DNA of 64,000 bases from Phaeosaccion multiseriatum (taxonomy: Eukaryota; Ochrophyta, other classes). The notes under the pieces are model-generated. The model was not told where the DNA came from, ran no database searches, and was given only the letters and a program-made list of their open reading frames with translations. This document shows positions 1 through 10,421 of the stretch, piece by piece. The stretch's first letter is position 1, and every line of letters starts with the position of its first letter. The translations under genes were made by a program, and so were the position numbers. Location: contig OZ218951.1 in assembly GCA_965112735.1 (NCBI GenBank), positions 3,844,001 to 3,908,000 of the forward strand. The letters are read 5' to 3'.

Positions 1-2
1 TG

Positions 3-197
3 AGGGGCTTGTGGGGGTTGGGGAAGAAGGCAGTAATGGCCCCTGTGCCCCCGGCGCGGCGGCAACCTCCTCCCACGCGCGACGAGGAGGGAGAAGCGGT
101 GCAAGCTCCGCCACCCATTGTCCTGGATGGGGACGAGGGCTTTCGGAAGTTGGTGGAGCAAGAGGAAAAGGCAGCTAGAGAACAAGAGAAGGGCTGA
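3..197 (+). CDS. 3' end of a gene of unknown function (partial)
   Basis: An open frame enters from the left edge and stops with TGA at 195-197, giving the last 64 or so residues of a protein. The piece is rich in Pro, Arg and Glu, with a Pro-Pro-rich stretch and a charged tail that could be a coiled coil (…EEKAAREQEKG). No ATG with good context opens it, so it is read as a terminal exon. No domain is recognised. It could also be chance open frame in GC-rich DNA, but its charged composition resembles the ends of neighbouring genes. Confidence 0.35.
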   Translation, partial: RGLWGLGKKAVMAPVPPARRQPPPTRDEEGEAVQAPPPIVLDGDEGFRKLVEQEEKAAREQEKG

Positions 198-1699
198 TTG
201 AAATAGGGGCAAGGTTGAGCTTTCCACTTGCAGAGACCTTGGATTTGGATGGAGCTTGCTTTGCACCAGTGCGAAGCGGGCTGGATGGGGGGGGGGGGTA
301 TGCAAACCGCGGATTGGCACCCAACAAGTCGCTGGAGGTCATGGTGCCCGCCGACTGCTTACTGCTGTCTGTCTCGATGACTCCTTCCGCAGCAGCCTTT
401 GACGAGAGCCCGGGAAGCGTGGGCTGGGACGTCACCTTTTGATTTGAGCCACGGAGACTGGTTATTTTCTTCATGCATTGCGCGGTTGCAGCAGCGCAAC
501 CGCGATTGGACCATTTCGCAAACGGATGGACAACACACCAAGCTTTTATGGTGGCTCTTGCGACTCATGAGACTTGGCATGCGCGGCCACATGAGGGGCT
601 CGGAGGATTGAATCTCGTACAGGACCTCCGTCTCGCGCCCTTTGCCTTGACGTTGTCTCTGAGGGTAGGGACTGTCGCCCTGCTCACTATCGCGTCCGCC
701 CCAGGAGGCCACAGTCTCGTCTCCAGGGCCGAAGCTGTGTGACGGGGGGGGTGGTGGGGGGGGGAGCGGCGGATATATTTCGACATCTGGGTCCACGAGG
801 TCTTCTTTTGGGTAACGTTACTTATGTAAGGTGCCGTGTGAGTGATGTTGGCCGTGTGGCAGTGGTCTGGACGGTGCGCAGGTCAGGGTGCCAGCGCTGG
901 ACACAGGGAGATAAGTGCTACGTCTACGCATCTCTCTCGTTCGTAAGGGGCATGCACTTCCGTGCTAGTACCCAATGGGCCCAAGGCATTCAACCACACG
1001 CTATTCGGCTCCCCGCAGGGCTTCTCGGGCTCCGGGCTTCTGGGCCATAGCCCCCTTCAGGCTTCGGGCTTCTGCACCGCAGGCCAGCGGTCTGGGCTTC
1101 AGGCTTCTCAGGGGGGCTCAGCCAGGGGGGGGGGGGGGGAGATTATGCCAGGTTTCTGGCCGCAGGCCAGCCCCGGGCTTCTTGCTTTCGGCCGCAGGCC
1201 GCCTCAGCCAGGCTTCTGCTTATCGGGGGGACAGAGAAGCCCTGCCTGCTGGAGCCGACGCTATCAGCTGTTCGCCGGCGCGCGCCGGCGCGCTACCCGC
1301 TATTGGACTATTGCGCCCGGCGGGGGGGGCGGGGGGGGGGATCAGCTATTGATGGCGTGGCAATAGCGCAGCTATCGGCGAAAAGGGGCTAGGGGTGATA
1401 AGGGGTTCGAAGGGGTCAAAGCATCAGGTCGTCAAGGTTGGGGGGGGAAAACGGAAAAAGCAAACAATTGTAAGTCAACAAATTCTGATTCCCCCCCCCC
1501 TGGCCTCTTTCTGCCCTCCCCTCGTGCGCATCGCATATATTAGAGCACACCCATCATGAGAGCGAGGAAGAAGGACTGAATGATTGGCGACAGGCTTCTC
1601 TCTTTCATCTGCCGGCCTTTCCTTACCTAACCTATTTGCGCCGTCCGAAGAACGGAGACGTACATCACTCTCAAGTCCCAGATCCCCCCCCCTCTTGAG
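198..1699. other. Gene-free GC-rich stretch
   Basis: No open frame on either strand looks like protein: the available frames are low-complexity and do not join through plausible introns. The stretch contains poly-G runs, a degenerate GGCTTCT/GGCCGCAGGCC-rich repeat (about 1018-1260) and a GC-only palindromic block near 1270-1292. Its right end presumably holds the promoter of the FHA-PP2C gene. Confidence 0.5.
1018..1260. repeat. Degenerate GGCTTCT / GGCCGCAGGCC repeat
   Basis: The word GGCTTC(T/G) and close variants occur many times, interleaved with GGCCGCAGGCC-like palindromic words. The copies are irregular, so this is an eroded tandem repeat rather than a clean satellite. No function is visible. 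Confidence 0.5.
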
Positions 1700-4648
1700 A
1701 TGATGTCTCTGTTCTTGAGAACTGGGCAAACGGACGGGCAGCAGCCACAGGAGAGTGCATCAAGGGGTTGGCTGGGTTCGCTTGCGGAGGAGGAGGAGGA
1801 GGAGGAGGAGAAGGAGGAGGAGGGAGAGGAAACTTTCTCTGGAGACGGAGAAGCGCCTCGTCAGGCAGAGGAGGAGGACGTTTGTGCAGCCGACGAGGCG
1901 CCTGTTTCGATGTCGGGCGCCTTGGCGCACGTTGTGCTTCGCTGGACAGTCATAAACGAGGTTCCTCCAGTCGTCTCTAAGCCCTCAGCCTACGTATCGC
2001 GGAACGCGCCTCCCACCACGATTGGGGGCCAGGGCGCTGTGGTGGGAGAGCAAATTGACATGGGACAGCAAGCCAACAGAGTCTGTATAGCGGACGCTAC
2101 TCTATCTAGAAACCACGCGACGTTCTTTGTGCAATCTGCACAGAAGGGGGGGTGTGAGGTACAGCAGCCCGAGGTGGGGCGGCAACCTGGTGGTGCGGCA
2201 GAAGTGGGGTGTCCATCGTGCTGCTACTTCCAGAACCTCGTGCCCAACGCACTGTGGCCGGCCGCCGTGAGGCTGAGACCCTCTCAAAAGTGGTATCTCT
2301 ATACAGGGGCGTGTTTTAGCGTCGGCGCTTCCGTCTTACGCGTCCCGTTTCTACCACCACCTGGTGGGGGGTCGGAGGAGAAGGGAGAGCAAGATCAGGC
2401 CTCGCTTCGCCTAGAGGTAGTGAGCGGTCCTTTGAAAGGCGATACAGTAGACATCGACTGCCATGGTGGTGACATTGGGCGATCCAAGGGAAGTAAGGTC
2501 TGCATCCGGGACAAGGAGCTTTCAAGATGTCATTGTCGAATCGGCTATGAAGACAAGAGCGAACGCTTCTTCCTCGTGGACGAAGGAAGCGTGAATGGCA
2601 CCTTCATGCAGCTTGTGGGGCCCTACAAGGGTGCACGGGCTGTGCGACTGGGAGACGCGCTTATGGTGGGGCGCACGGGGCTGCGCGTGGATCGCTTTGA
2701 TTGGGGAGCCGTGGAGCGAATAGGTGGGTCCAGAGCAAGGTGGTGGTGGTGGTTGGTGATTGTAGTACAATCCCATGTATCTCACTGACTTGAGTGCGTG
2801 CGCGTTCCCAGGTAAACGACCAACGATGGAGGACGCAACGGTCGTCGTGCAGGACTTACACGTGCCCGGGCTTGGCGGCATCTTGTGGCCACAGACCTTC
2901 GCGGCAGTCTTTGATGGTGAGTGAGTGAGTGAGTGAGTGAGTGAGTGAGTGAGTGAGTGAGTGAGGCATGGGGAGGTAGGTACCACAATGCATTGTACAC
3001 AGCCTTTATTGGAGTCTGGCCTTTAACCCAAACCTCTACAACAGGTCACCGCGGCAAGGAGGCGTCAGCCTTTGCCAGCAAGCACTTGCACAGGAATCTC
3101 TACTCGGCCCTGTTACGGCAGCGAGAACGACTTTCCGAATGCAGTGCCAATCCGCGAGAGCTGGATGCAGAAATCGAGTCCCTCCTCGCACAGGTGTTTC
3201 AAGAAACGGACGAAGCGTTCCTCCAATCTTCTCAAGCCCCCCAGGCGGGCTGCACAGGCACAGTGTGCTTGATCCTGGGGGAGCCACCCAGGATTTACGT
3301 GGCCAACTCGGGCGACTCGAGGACAGTCGTTTGCCAGCGAGGAAAGGTGCTGCTGGAGAGCATGGACCACAAACCGGTGAGAACCTCGAACCCCCCCTTG
3401 TATGTGTCGTATGTGTTGGGAGGCACTCTTCCCTTGTGTGGGACTGACACATGCACACACTCAATCACACACACACGCATACACAACACACACACACACT
3501 CGCATACACACAGACGCACACGCGCGCACACACACACGCACACGCACACACACGTACTCACCGACGTACACACTCACACACACGCAAGCACACTCACACA
3601 CATACCAACTCACGCACATACACGCGGGCACACATACACGCGGGCACACACACACTCACACCACACGTACACACGCACACGCACAGACGCGCACACACAC
3701 ATACACACGCGCACAAAAACGCACACACACGCAAACAATACACACTCACATGCGCACACACACACGCACACACGCACACACACACTCACACACTCACTCT
3801 CACACACACACGCACACACACAGGCGCGCACACACACACACGCACACACACACGCACACAGAACACGCGCACACACACTCACACACGCGTGCGCACACAC
3901 ACACACATTTTGATGTATTTGCATTCAACCCTATGTATGTCAATTCTTTCTCTATCTCGCCCTCAAATCCCAGACGGTGGCGACGGAAAAGGAGAGGGTG
4001 GAGCGCGCAGGAGGGTGGGTGCAGGCGGGGCGCGTGTGTGGGATCCTCAGTGTGTCCCGAGCCTTCGGAGACTGCGACTTTAAGAGTGAGGGCGACAAGG
4101 GGGTTGCTCACGGCAGAAGGGCTGTGAAGAAACAGCCGCAGCCGAAGCGGACGGAGCCGATGACGCCGACGGCCCCTGCGTCCCCCTTTCGAGCCCCCTT
4201 AACCTGGGGCAAGAGCTTCGCGGGCATAGGAAGGCGGAAATCAAGTTTGGCCTCGCAGGACTCGAGCAGCAGCAGCGTCAGCACCACTCCGGATGGTTAG
4301 TATGGGTAGTGTCCGCCGCGCACAAACACAAGCACACCTTGTCTCTTGACACCCAGCTCACTTCCTCCCTCCCCCGCAGATTCTCCCACAGCCGACTCTC
4401 AACACATCATCTGCGTCAACCCCGACGTGAGCGTCACGGCACTCTCTACCAACTTCATCATCCTGTCTTGCGACGGGCTCTTTGACGTGTTCAGCAGCGC
4501 AGAGGTGGTGCAGTTCGTGTGGCAGGACCTGGCGTCTCATGGCGATCCGCAGCTCTGCGTCGAGCGCATTTCGCACATGGCCATCAACGATCGCGGGTCC
4601 ACTGACAACGTTAGCTGTGTGCTCCTCATCACGGACGCTTGGTGGTAA
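1700..4648 (+). CDS. Two-FHA-domain PP2C protein phosphatase
   Basis: Coding exons 1700-2723, 2812-2916, 3045-3376, 3974-4295 and 4380-4648 join in phase to give 683 aa. A Glu-rich N-terminus (about residues 30-50) is followed by an FHA-like region (about 80-220, LSRNHA near 134), a clear FHA domain (about 250-335, with [17 protein letters not shown] and GSVNGT), and a PP2C (PPM) Ser/Thr phosphatase domain from about 340 to the end. The metal-site motifs are present: [32 protein letters not shown] and STDNVS. FHA domains bind phosphothreonine, so this should be a Mg/Mn-dependent phosphatase directed to phosphorylated partners, as plant KAPP is (FHA then PP2C, one FHA). No transmembrane segment or signal peptide is seen. 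Introns 2 and 3 hold long microsatellites. The domain calls are firm; the first FHA is weaker. Confidence 0.93.
2917..2964. repeat. (GTGA)n microsatellite starting at a splice donor
   Basis: About twelve GTGA units follow directly on the last base of exon 2 of the PP2C gene. Each unit recreates a GTGAGT donor, and the first gives the phase that fits the next exon. Confidence 0.9.
3449..3907. repeat. CA-rich microsatellite tract in a PP2C intron
   Basis: About 460 bp of imperfect (CA)n with CG and TCA interruptions fill the third intron of the phosphatase gene. The tract produces long false Thr/His- or Val/Cys-rich open frames on both strands. Confidence 0.9.
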
Positions 4649-5684
4649 GGAGAGATGGGGGAGGGGGGGGGGGGTGGTTTATATAGTTTATAGGTAGAAT
4701 ACGACTCTACCCAAAGGACAGCACAGCGTGTCAAAAGAGTCGAACCGAGGAGCGTGACCAGTGCCGAAAGTACACTGCACAATAGGAAGGAAGACTATCA
4801 GACGTAAGAGAATTAGATACAGCCTTCCTTTTAAAAAAGAATAATGGAGACATGGTCATGTTTCTACGGGGCTTACCGCCAGGGAGATGAGTAGCATACC
4901 ACTCACCGTCAGGGCCCAAGCCAAGAGTATAAGTCTATGGGATTGGGAATCGAGGAGGTCCATTTTGAGGTTGAGGGCGTACGAGAGCCATTTGGTTCAT
5001 TCTGGCATACTCCTCCTCTGTACAACCGACTTTCGACTCGTGAGCACTGTGTGTCAGCTACTGCTCGTCATCCTCTTCTCACCCTTGCTTTGCCAGACTG
5101 ATACCCTTACCCCCTTACATCAGTCGATAGTGTCAATGAGATGGAAAGACCAAAGGAGAGAGAGCCTCCCCCTGCCCCCCTCCCCTCATTTCGGACCTCA
5201 CAATAGGCATCATCAGTCTGGCGAAGGGCTACTTCTCACAAAGCACCCCTCTGAGAACGAAAAAAAATGGAAGGACCCCACCCGCCCATACGTAACGATT
5301 ACGTGTGCGACGCTTTCCCCAGCGGAGGAAGAGGCCCCCGGGGTGCGCAAAATGCTATGTACCAAGGCAATGGGCGCGCGGCTGGGTCCTTCCTGCCTCT
5401 GGAACAACCCGTAGACAGACGAGCGGGAAAGCTTCCTGGGTCTCTGGGTGGGTCAGTCCACAGCTGACGGAAACTGGCTGGCTGCTCCTCCTCTCGAGGC
5501 AGAGGGAGGTGAATGGCGCAATCTTTCTTTGGTCGCCTTCACACGGAAAGGGGAGGTGTTGGATTGGATGGCAGGGGGTCTGCCACGGTGTTGCGGGCCG
5601 GGACCTTTGTGGAAGAGGGAAGGAGAGCTGTAGTAGGGAGAGAAAACGAGAAAAAAAAAGAAAAAAAAAAAGGGGGGGCAAAAA
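4649..5684. other. Intergenic stretch, no gene seen
   Basis: Between the phosphatase stop and the tRNA no frame looks like protein. One B-box-like sequence near 4738-4750 does not fold into a tRNA. An A-rich run at 5650-5671 is the Pol III terminator (a T-run on the minus strand) of the tRNA gene. Confidence 0.5.
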
Positions 5685-5757
5685 GGTTCCACCGGGTCTC
5701 GATCCCGGGACCTCGACAATGTGAATGTCACGTGATAACCAACTACACCATGGAACC
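5685..5757 (-). tRNA. tRNA-Val (anticodon CAC)
   Basis: The minus strand folds into a full 73-nt cloverleaf: a perfect 7-bp acceptor stem (GGTTCCA/TGGAACC), a D arm with GTGTAGTTGGTTATCAC, a 5-bp anticodon stem with loop TTCACAT (anticodon CAC), an AGGTC variable loop, and a perfect CCGGG/CCCGG T stem with loop ATCGAGA. CCA is not encoded, as usual in eukaryotes. A T-rich stretch follows on the transcribed strand and would terminate RNA polymerase III. The T loop has A at position 54, more typical of initiator tRNA. No intron is present. Confidence 0.95.
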
Positions 5758-5886
5758 GTCTTAATGGTTGCCAAGAAACAGTGCTTTTAATTCAATTGGG
5801 GGGGGGGGGGGTCTTCTCGTCCATCTGTAATTTTCGGAGCACCATATCTTCTACTTGCCCTCCTCTTCCCCTCTCGCCTGAGAAGG

Positions 5887-6855
5887 ATGCGCGTGGCGTC
5901 GCTGTTCGTCTTGTCATCGCTCGTGCGTTCGGCGAGGGGGTTCGGCAGCGGCGGCGGCGGCAGGATGACGGGGCGAGGGACGATTTACTTGGGCTCAGGC
6001 TCGTTTACACGAAAACTTATTCTGGAGGAAATGGGTTTTCAGCCGGTGATTAGAACGGCAGATATCGACGAGAAGGCCCTTGGGGATCGGTACGCCTCTC
6101 CAAGAGACTTGGTGTTGGAGCTGGCCATGGCAAAGGCAGATGCGGTGCTCGCAAAGCTTACGCATGAGAAAAAGGAGGGCGGGCCTTTGCTGGCTAATCT
6201 CCTTCTTACGGGCGACCAGGTGTGTGACACCGATACCACAGGAATGTCTTTGTGCGCGGAGGGGGGGGGGGGAGTGGCGGCGAAGCTTGCCACTGGCCTC
6301 TTGAGGGTGGTTTCTTGAAAGTTGTGTCTCAGCTGTCTGCTGCTTGATTCTCTTTGCCGCATGTGAGCAGGTCGTGGTGCATGAGGGGCGAATCTTGGAG
6401 AAGCCGGAGGACTATGAAGAAGTGAGGAAGAACATTCAGGGCTACGCCATGTCTCCTTGTAAGACTGTGGGCTCTGCGGTGCTCACGGACATCCGCACTG
6501 GCCTCAGGTATTCCTTCTATTCCCGTCGCCTCCTCCCGTCGCGTATGCTTACGTACCACCAACCCTCCATCCCTGCTGCTCGGGGCTGTCCCAATGATTG
6601 CACAGAGTCGCCGGGGTGGATACGGCCGAAATTCACTTCAAACAGATACCTGACAGTGTGGTCGATGAGCTGTGCAAGGATGACTTCATCTTGCAGTGTG
6701 CGGGGGGATTGATGGTGGAGCATGAGCTCGTCCAGCCCTATATAGACAAGATGGACGGAGCGCAGGACTCCGTGATGGGACTCTCCAAGGCCCTGGTCGA
6801 CAGGTTACTTGCGGAGATTGCTGCGAAACAGAAGCAGCCAAAGGGGGCAAGATGA
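5887..6855 (+). CDS. Maf-like nucleotide pyrophosphatase
   Basis: Exons 5887-6219, 6371-6507 and 6606-6855 join in phase to give 239 aa. The protein matches the plant-type Maf/Ham1-fold family: GSGSFTRKLILEEMG (about 36-50), LLTGDQ followed by VVVHEGRILEKP (about 106 onward), and a distal GVDTAEIHFKQIP and GLxxEH segment. Maf proteins hydrolyse non-canonical or modified nucleoside triphosphates to monophosphates and so clean the nucleotide pool. The first about 20 residues look like a signal peptide ending in ARGF, so plastid or secretory-pathway import is possible; alternatively the internal Met at residue 27 starts a cytosolic form. The first SxSxxR motif is GSGSFTR, close to consensus. Confidence 0.88.
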
Positions 6856-7419
6856 GCGCAGCGCACGGGGGAGGGGGGGATACAGCACACTGATGCAGAA
6901 AAAGACGAGACTTGTCAAGCACGCCTCCTCGCGTCCCCCGCCACCCCAGCGCCATACGCCTTCTATCATGGACGCAGACGCGAGAGGAGGGAGGGCGGGC
7001 GGTGGGCACGCAGCTACGGCCTGCTTGGACGACGAGACAAGCCGACAAGTCCACAAGACGGAGCAGAAGGAGTCCAGGGCTCCTTTACAGAGGCAGCCTG
7101 CTTGCCCTTTCAGAGAGCCCAAGTCTCCAGCGCGCATGTTTGATGAGGTCAAACCTCTCCCCTCGCGGTAGCTGTCTCCGGAACTGTCATCCGCATCCGC
7201 TGGGAGACGCATGCTCAGTCTCTTGGCGGGGTGGTTGAGCTCGGGGAGGGAGGGGGGCTCGACCAGCGAGTCACCCTTTCCACAAAACGAGAGAGAGCTT
7301 CCTTGAGCCCAACGGGCAGGCCTATCTCCTCATAGGAGCACAGCAGAGAGGCAATCAGAAGGTGGAGTACTTTATTTCTCTCACCTTTTGAATCTCTAAT
7401 TCTTGAATACTTCCTTTTG
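6856..7419. other. Intergenic stretch after Maf gene, no gene seen
   Basis: Open frames here are short, Pro- and Arg-rich and overlap on both strands, with no recognisable domain or joinable exons. The stretch leads into the structured RNA candidate. Confidence 0.4.
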
Positions 7420-7772
7420 TTCCAGCACCGGCTACTTTGTGGAATCGAAGAGTCATCGGGGCCGGTGGATCAATAGACCAGTCTGCCTCAATTAGATACC
7501 ACCGTGTACGGCGGGCTGCCGGTCGATGGAGACGCGAGACGGAGCTCATCCCGCCTCTACGGCGGGTGCAGGTGCGCGTAGTCACTGCTCGCCTAGTGCC
7601 CAGGTGCTGAAAGTCGCACTCATGGAAGGAACGCGTGGGGTATCCACCTGGTGTGCACCGCCAGGGCTGCCGTGGCCTATGGATAGGCCTGGATACACTT
7701 GTCATCCGGGCGGCGGGGGGGCAGGCTCCATATAGCCGAGAGGGGACATCGTTCGCGGAACGATGACTTTTT
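7420..7772 (+). ncRNA. Candidate structured RNA with Pol III-like terminator
   Basis: No convincing protein frame lies here, but perfect complementary segments are dense: CACCGGC 7426-7432 with GCCGGTG 7461-7467; GTATCCA 7640-7646 with TGGATAC 7690-7696, enclosing CCTGG 7647-7651/CCAGG 7661-7665 and GGCCTA 7674-7679/TAGGCC 7684-7689 (a three-way-junction pattern); and CATCGTTC 7747-7754/GAACGATG 7758-7765 followed by TTTTT 7768-7772. The final hairpin plus T-run fits the 3' end of an RNA polymerase III transcript. The RNA class is not recognised (not U1, U2, U4, U5 or U6 by eye; RNase P/MRP or SRP RNA cannot be excluded). Ends are approximate. Confidence 0.35.
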
Positions 7773-7996
7773 ATCTCTCCACCCAAACGGCGAAGCGGCG
7801 CAGTGGCCAGGTGTTGCGCCCTCCAGAGCATATCCAAGCTATAGCACTCTCTCTCTCTCTCTCTCTAGGGTTCGACGCCATTCGCATACCCTCTCGCTCC
7901 GCACCAGCGCGACGGAAGGCCGGCCTGGCCGGGAGCGCCCAGCTTCACTCGGCGAGCCCTTGAGTCTCCCCAATGACCAACGCACCCCACGATAGG

Positions 7997-10311
7997 CTAA
8001 GCTCTGTCCGCCACCCATCCCTTCATCCGTGCAATCTCGGTGTCGTGAATGTGGTGCTGCTCCTGCACGTGGCACGCAAAGAGGGAGTCTGCGACAACCA
8101 TCAGGCTCCTTCGCTGGTGCGCGGCGTTTTGCCGGGCTTGCTGCAGCACCTTCATGCATGCATGGGAGACACAAGGACGGGAGGTGAGACGAAGGCCTGG
8201 CCATCGAACATGAATGTGACATGAATGTGACGCACCTCCTCCGACGCCTCTGCATCCACGTCTGCTGCTGCCAGTTTCTGTTGGCTATGGACAAGCCCTC
8301 TTGCACCTCCTCCTCCTCCTCCTCCTGCTGCTGCTGCTGCTGCGGATGATATAGGCCTCCGACTAGAGTCGTTTTGACGAGGCAGCCAGCACAGCGGCAA
8401 GGACGGAGTGGAAAAGTCGTGAACAATGACGGGGGTTGGGCAGGCAGTGGAGCCTGGCCTGGCCTTGAAGCGATAGGCAACAAGGAACTCCGGCATGACG
8501 TGATCCTGCGAGAGCAAGCATTGGCAAGAGGTCAGTCCAAGGACTGAAACTTTCCATGTGATGGCGGGCATGTACTGTACACACCTCCTTCAGTAGGCCG
8601 TACTCGTCCAGTTCCTGGGAGTAAACGGAGTCGTAAGCGCCCTTGGCCACGAGGAGGGCCGCAGCTTGTTGCGACAGTCCTGCAAACCCCCCATCATCCT
8701 CGCCCTCCTCCTCGTTCAGAGGCTGCCCCTGCCCCTGCCCCTGTGCCGGGTGACGGGCCCAGGGCTCATCCGAAATGTACATTCGCGGCATGACCACTCG
8801 ACACAAGGCCAAGAAGCGAACCCCGCTGTCCGCTCCCGCCTGTTGGGAACGAAACAAGTCAATCAACAAATCACGATATGCTGAGCGACAACTCCCGCCG
8901 TCATGTGATATGGTAAAACACCCCTCACCTCCTTCTCGCTCCCCACTCCTGCTGCACCCCCCCTCATGTTCTCCTGGTGTAGGGTGGAGTGCCTCGAGAA
9001 GCTCCTCGGAAAGGGAATGGGCCGCGTGTTGGCGTGCAGCGTCTTGAGAAAGGTGGTAGTGACCACCTGTGAGACACCCGCCCCGCTGTCCATGAGCGAC
9101 TGCCGCCCCAGGTCCTCCTCCTCCTCCTCAAGCGGGCCCCTCTTGCCCATGCCGTACATGACCACGTGCTCTAGGGCCCCGTCCGGCACAGTGCAAAAGA
9201 GCCCCTTCACTGCGCGGCCCGGCGTGTTGGCCTGCTGCGCCACCTGTGGTGTGTGACCAAAGGCAAACGCCATAAACCCAACGCGTTTTCAAACCTCCTC
9301 CTCCTCCTCTGCGTTCCACCAACAGCAAGCCACAGCGGCAGCAGCAGCAGCAGCAGCCCCCTACCCACGCACCTTTTGGAACTTGGCGAGAATGCCTTGG
9401 TTCTCGATGCGGTACACGTCTTCCACCTTAATGCCGCAGTACCGCTTGTCCGACTCAAAGTACTTGGCCTTGACATTCTCCGTCGCAGCCTTCCTGCAGC
9501 GGACATGCTGCTGATGAGAGGCAGGGAGGCGATGTAATACCACGGCGCCTCTCGTCTCGTGAGAAAGATGCAGAGCAAACAGCTCCATCCGCTGTGGGAA
9601 ACCACGGGGGGGGGGGGGGGGGGGACATCATGAGATGACTCTCCAGCACCAGAGCAGAAGCAGCAGCGACACTTCACCCACCTCAGCGAGGCGCAGGTAC
9701 TCCATCTCCTGCCTGCACTGCAGATCGGCGGAGCGCCTCTGAGCCTCCACTATTCTCTGCTCCTCCTCCATTGCAAGCCCCCCTCTGAGCACGAGGCTGA
9801 CGAGTTGCTCATCCAAGCGCTCCATGGACTCCTCCGTGCGAGCCTCTCGCCTGACCTGCGCGGCCTTCACATCCGACAGCATGCCCTTGACCTGCGTCTC
9901 CAGCATACCGCGCAGGGCGCGGAGACTCTTCACTCTATACTCCCGCTTTGCCCTCAAGGCTGAGCGCGCTGCTCGGATGCTTTCCACCCGATCCCTCTCT
10001 CTGCTAGTGCTACTGCTACTGCTGCTACTGCTGCTACGGCTGCTGCTGCTCGCGCTGGTGCTACCCTTTAGGAGCAGGCCGGAAAACTCTGGAGAGAGGT
10101 GGGCCAACATGGCCTCGCTGCATCTCTCTCGGCTGTCCTCTAGTACAACTTGCACTCGCCGGCTGCTTCTGCCCATCTCCTGCAGCTGCTGCTCTTCCTC
10201 CTCCTCCTCCGCCGCCGGTGCATCGGACGGCCGGTAGAACAGCGCAGGTGTCGACCGCACATATAGCTCGCCACTTACGAGACCAGGAGTCCCTGGGGCC
10301 ACCGCTGCCAT
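7997..10311 (-). CDS. PARP-like (ADP-ribosyltransferase fold) protein, probable loss of catalytic His
   Basis: Minus-strand exons 10311-9682, 9591-9373, 9243-8929, 8839-8585, 8505-8236 and 8149-7997 join in phase to give 613 aa. The ATG at 10311 was chosen over one at 10380 because of its GCCGCC-ATG-G context. The N-terminal third has a Ser run (about 84-102) and a charged coiled-coil region (about 105-210). Residues about 250-490 resemble a PARP catalytic domain: VEDVYRIENQGILAKFQ (like the IxRIQN…LW.RF start), VRFLALCRVV, AYDSVYS, and DEYGLLKEDHVMPEFLVAYRF, where Glu467 falls on the catalytic Glu. The usual LFHGT is instead LFCTV, so the NAD-binding His appears to be Cys300. The enzyme may be inactive or altered. 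A Gly/Ala repeat follows the domain. It shares a 110-bp start-to-start region with the decarboxylase gene. Confidence 0.65.
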
Positions 10312-10421
10312 GGCGGCGTTCCTCCTCCAGCAGCGGGCAAGGTCCCAAAAAAAAGAAGAAAATATGTCAATGATGCCCAATCACTTGCCACTTCCCTTCC
10401 CTTTGTCGACGCAACTGATTG
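10312..10421. promoter_or_regulatory. Bidirectional promoter region, PARP-like / decarboxylase
   Basis: Only 110 bp separate the two divergent start codons, so both promoters and 5' UTRs must lie here or overlap the coding exons. No clear TATA box is seen. Confidence 0.5.

Noticed and set aside
3402-4127. Long Thr/His-rich and Val/Cys-rich open frames on both strands
   Set aside because: They are the (CA)n microsatellite of a PP2C intron read in different frames; flanking splice sites and phase remove it.
4700-4790. Possible tRNA with a GGTTCGACTC B box on the minus strand
   Set aside because: The flanks do not form T, anticodon or acceptor stems.
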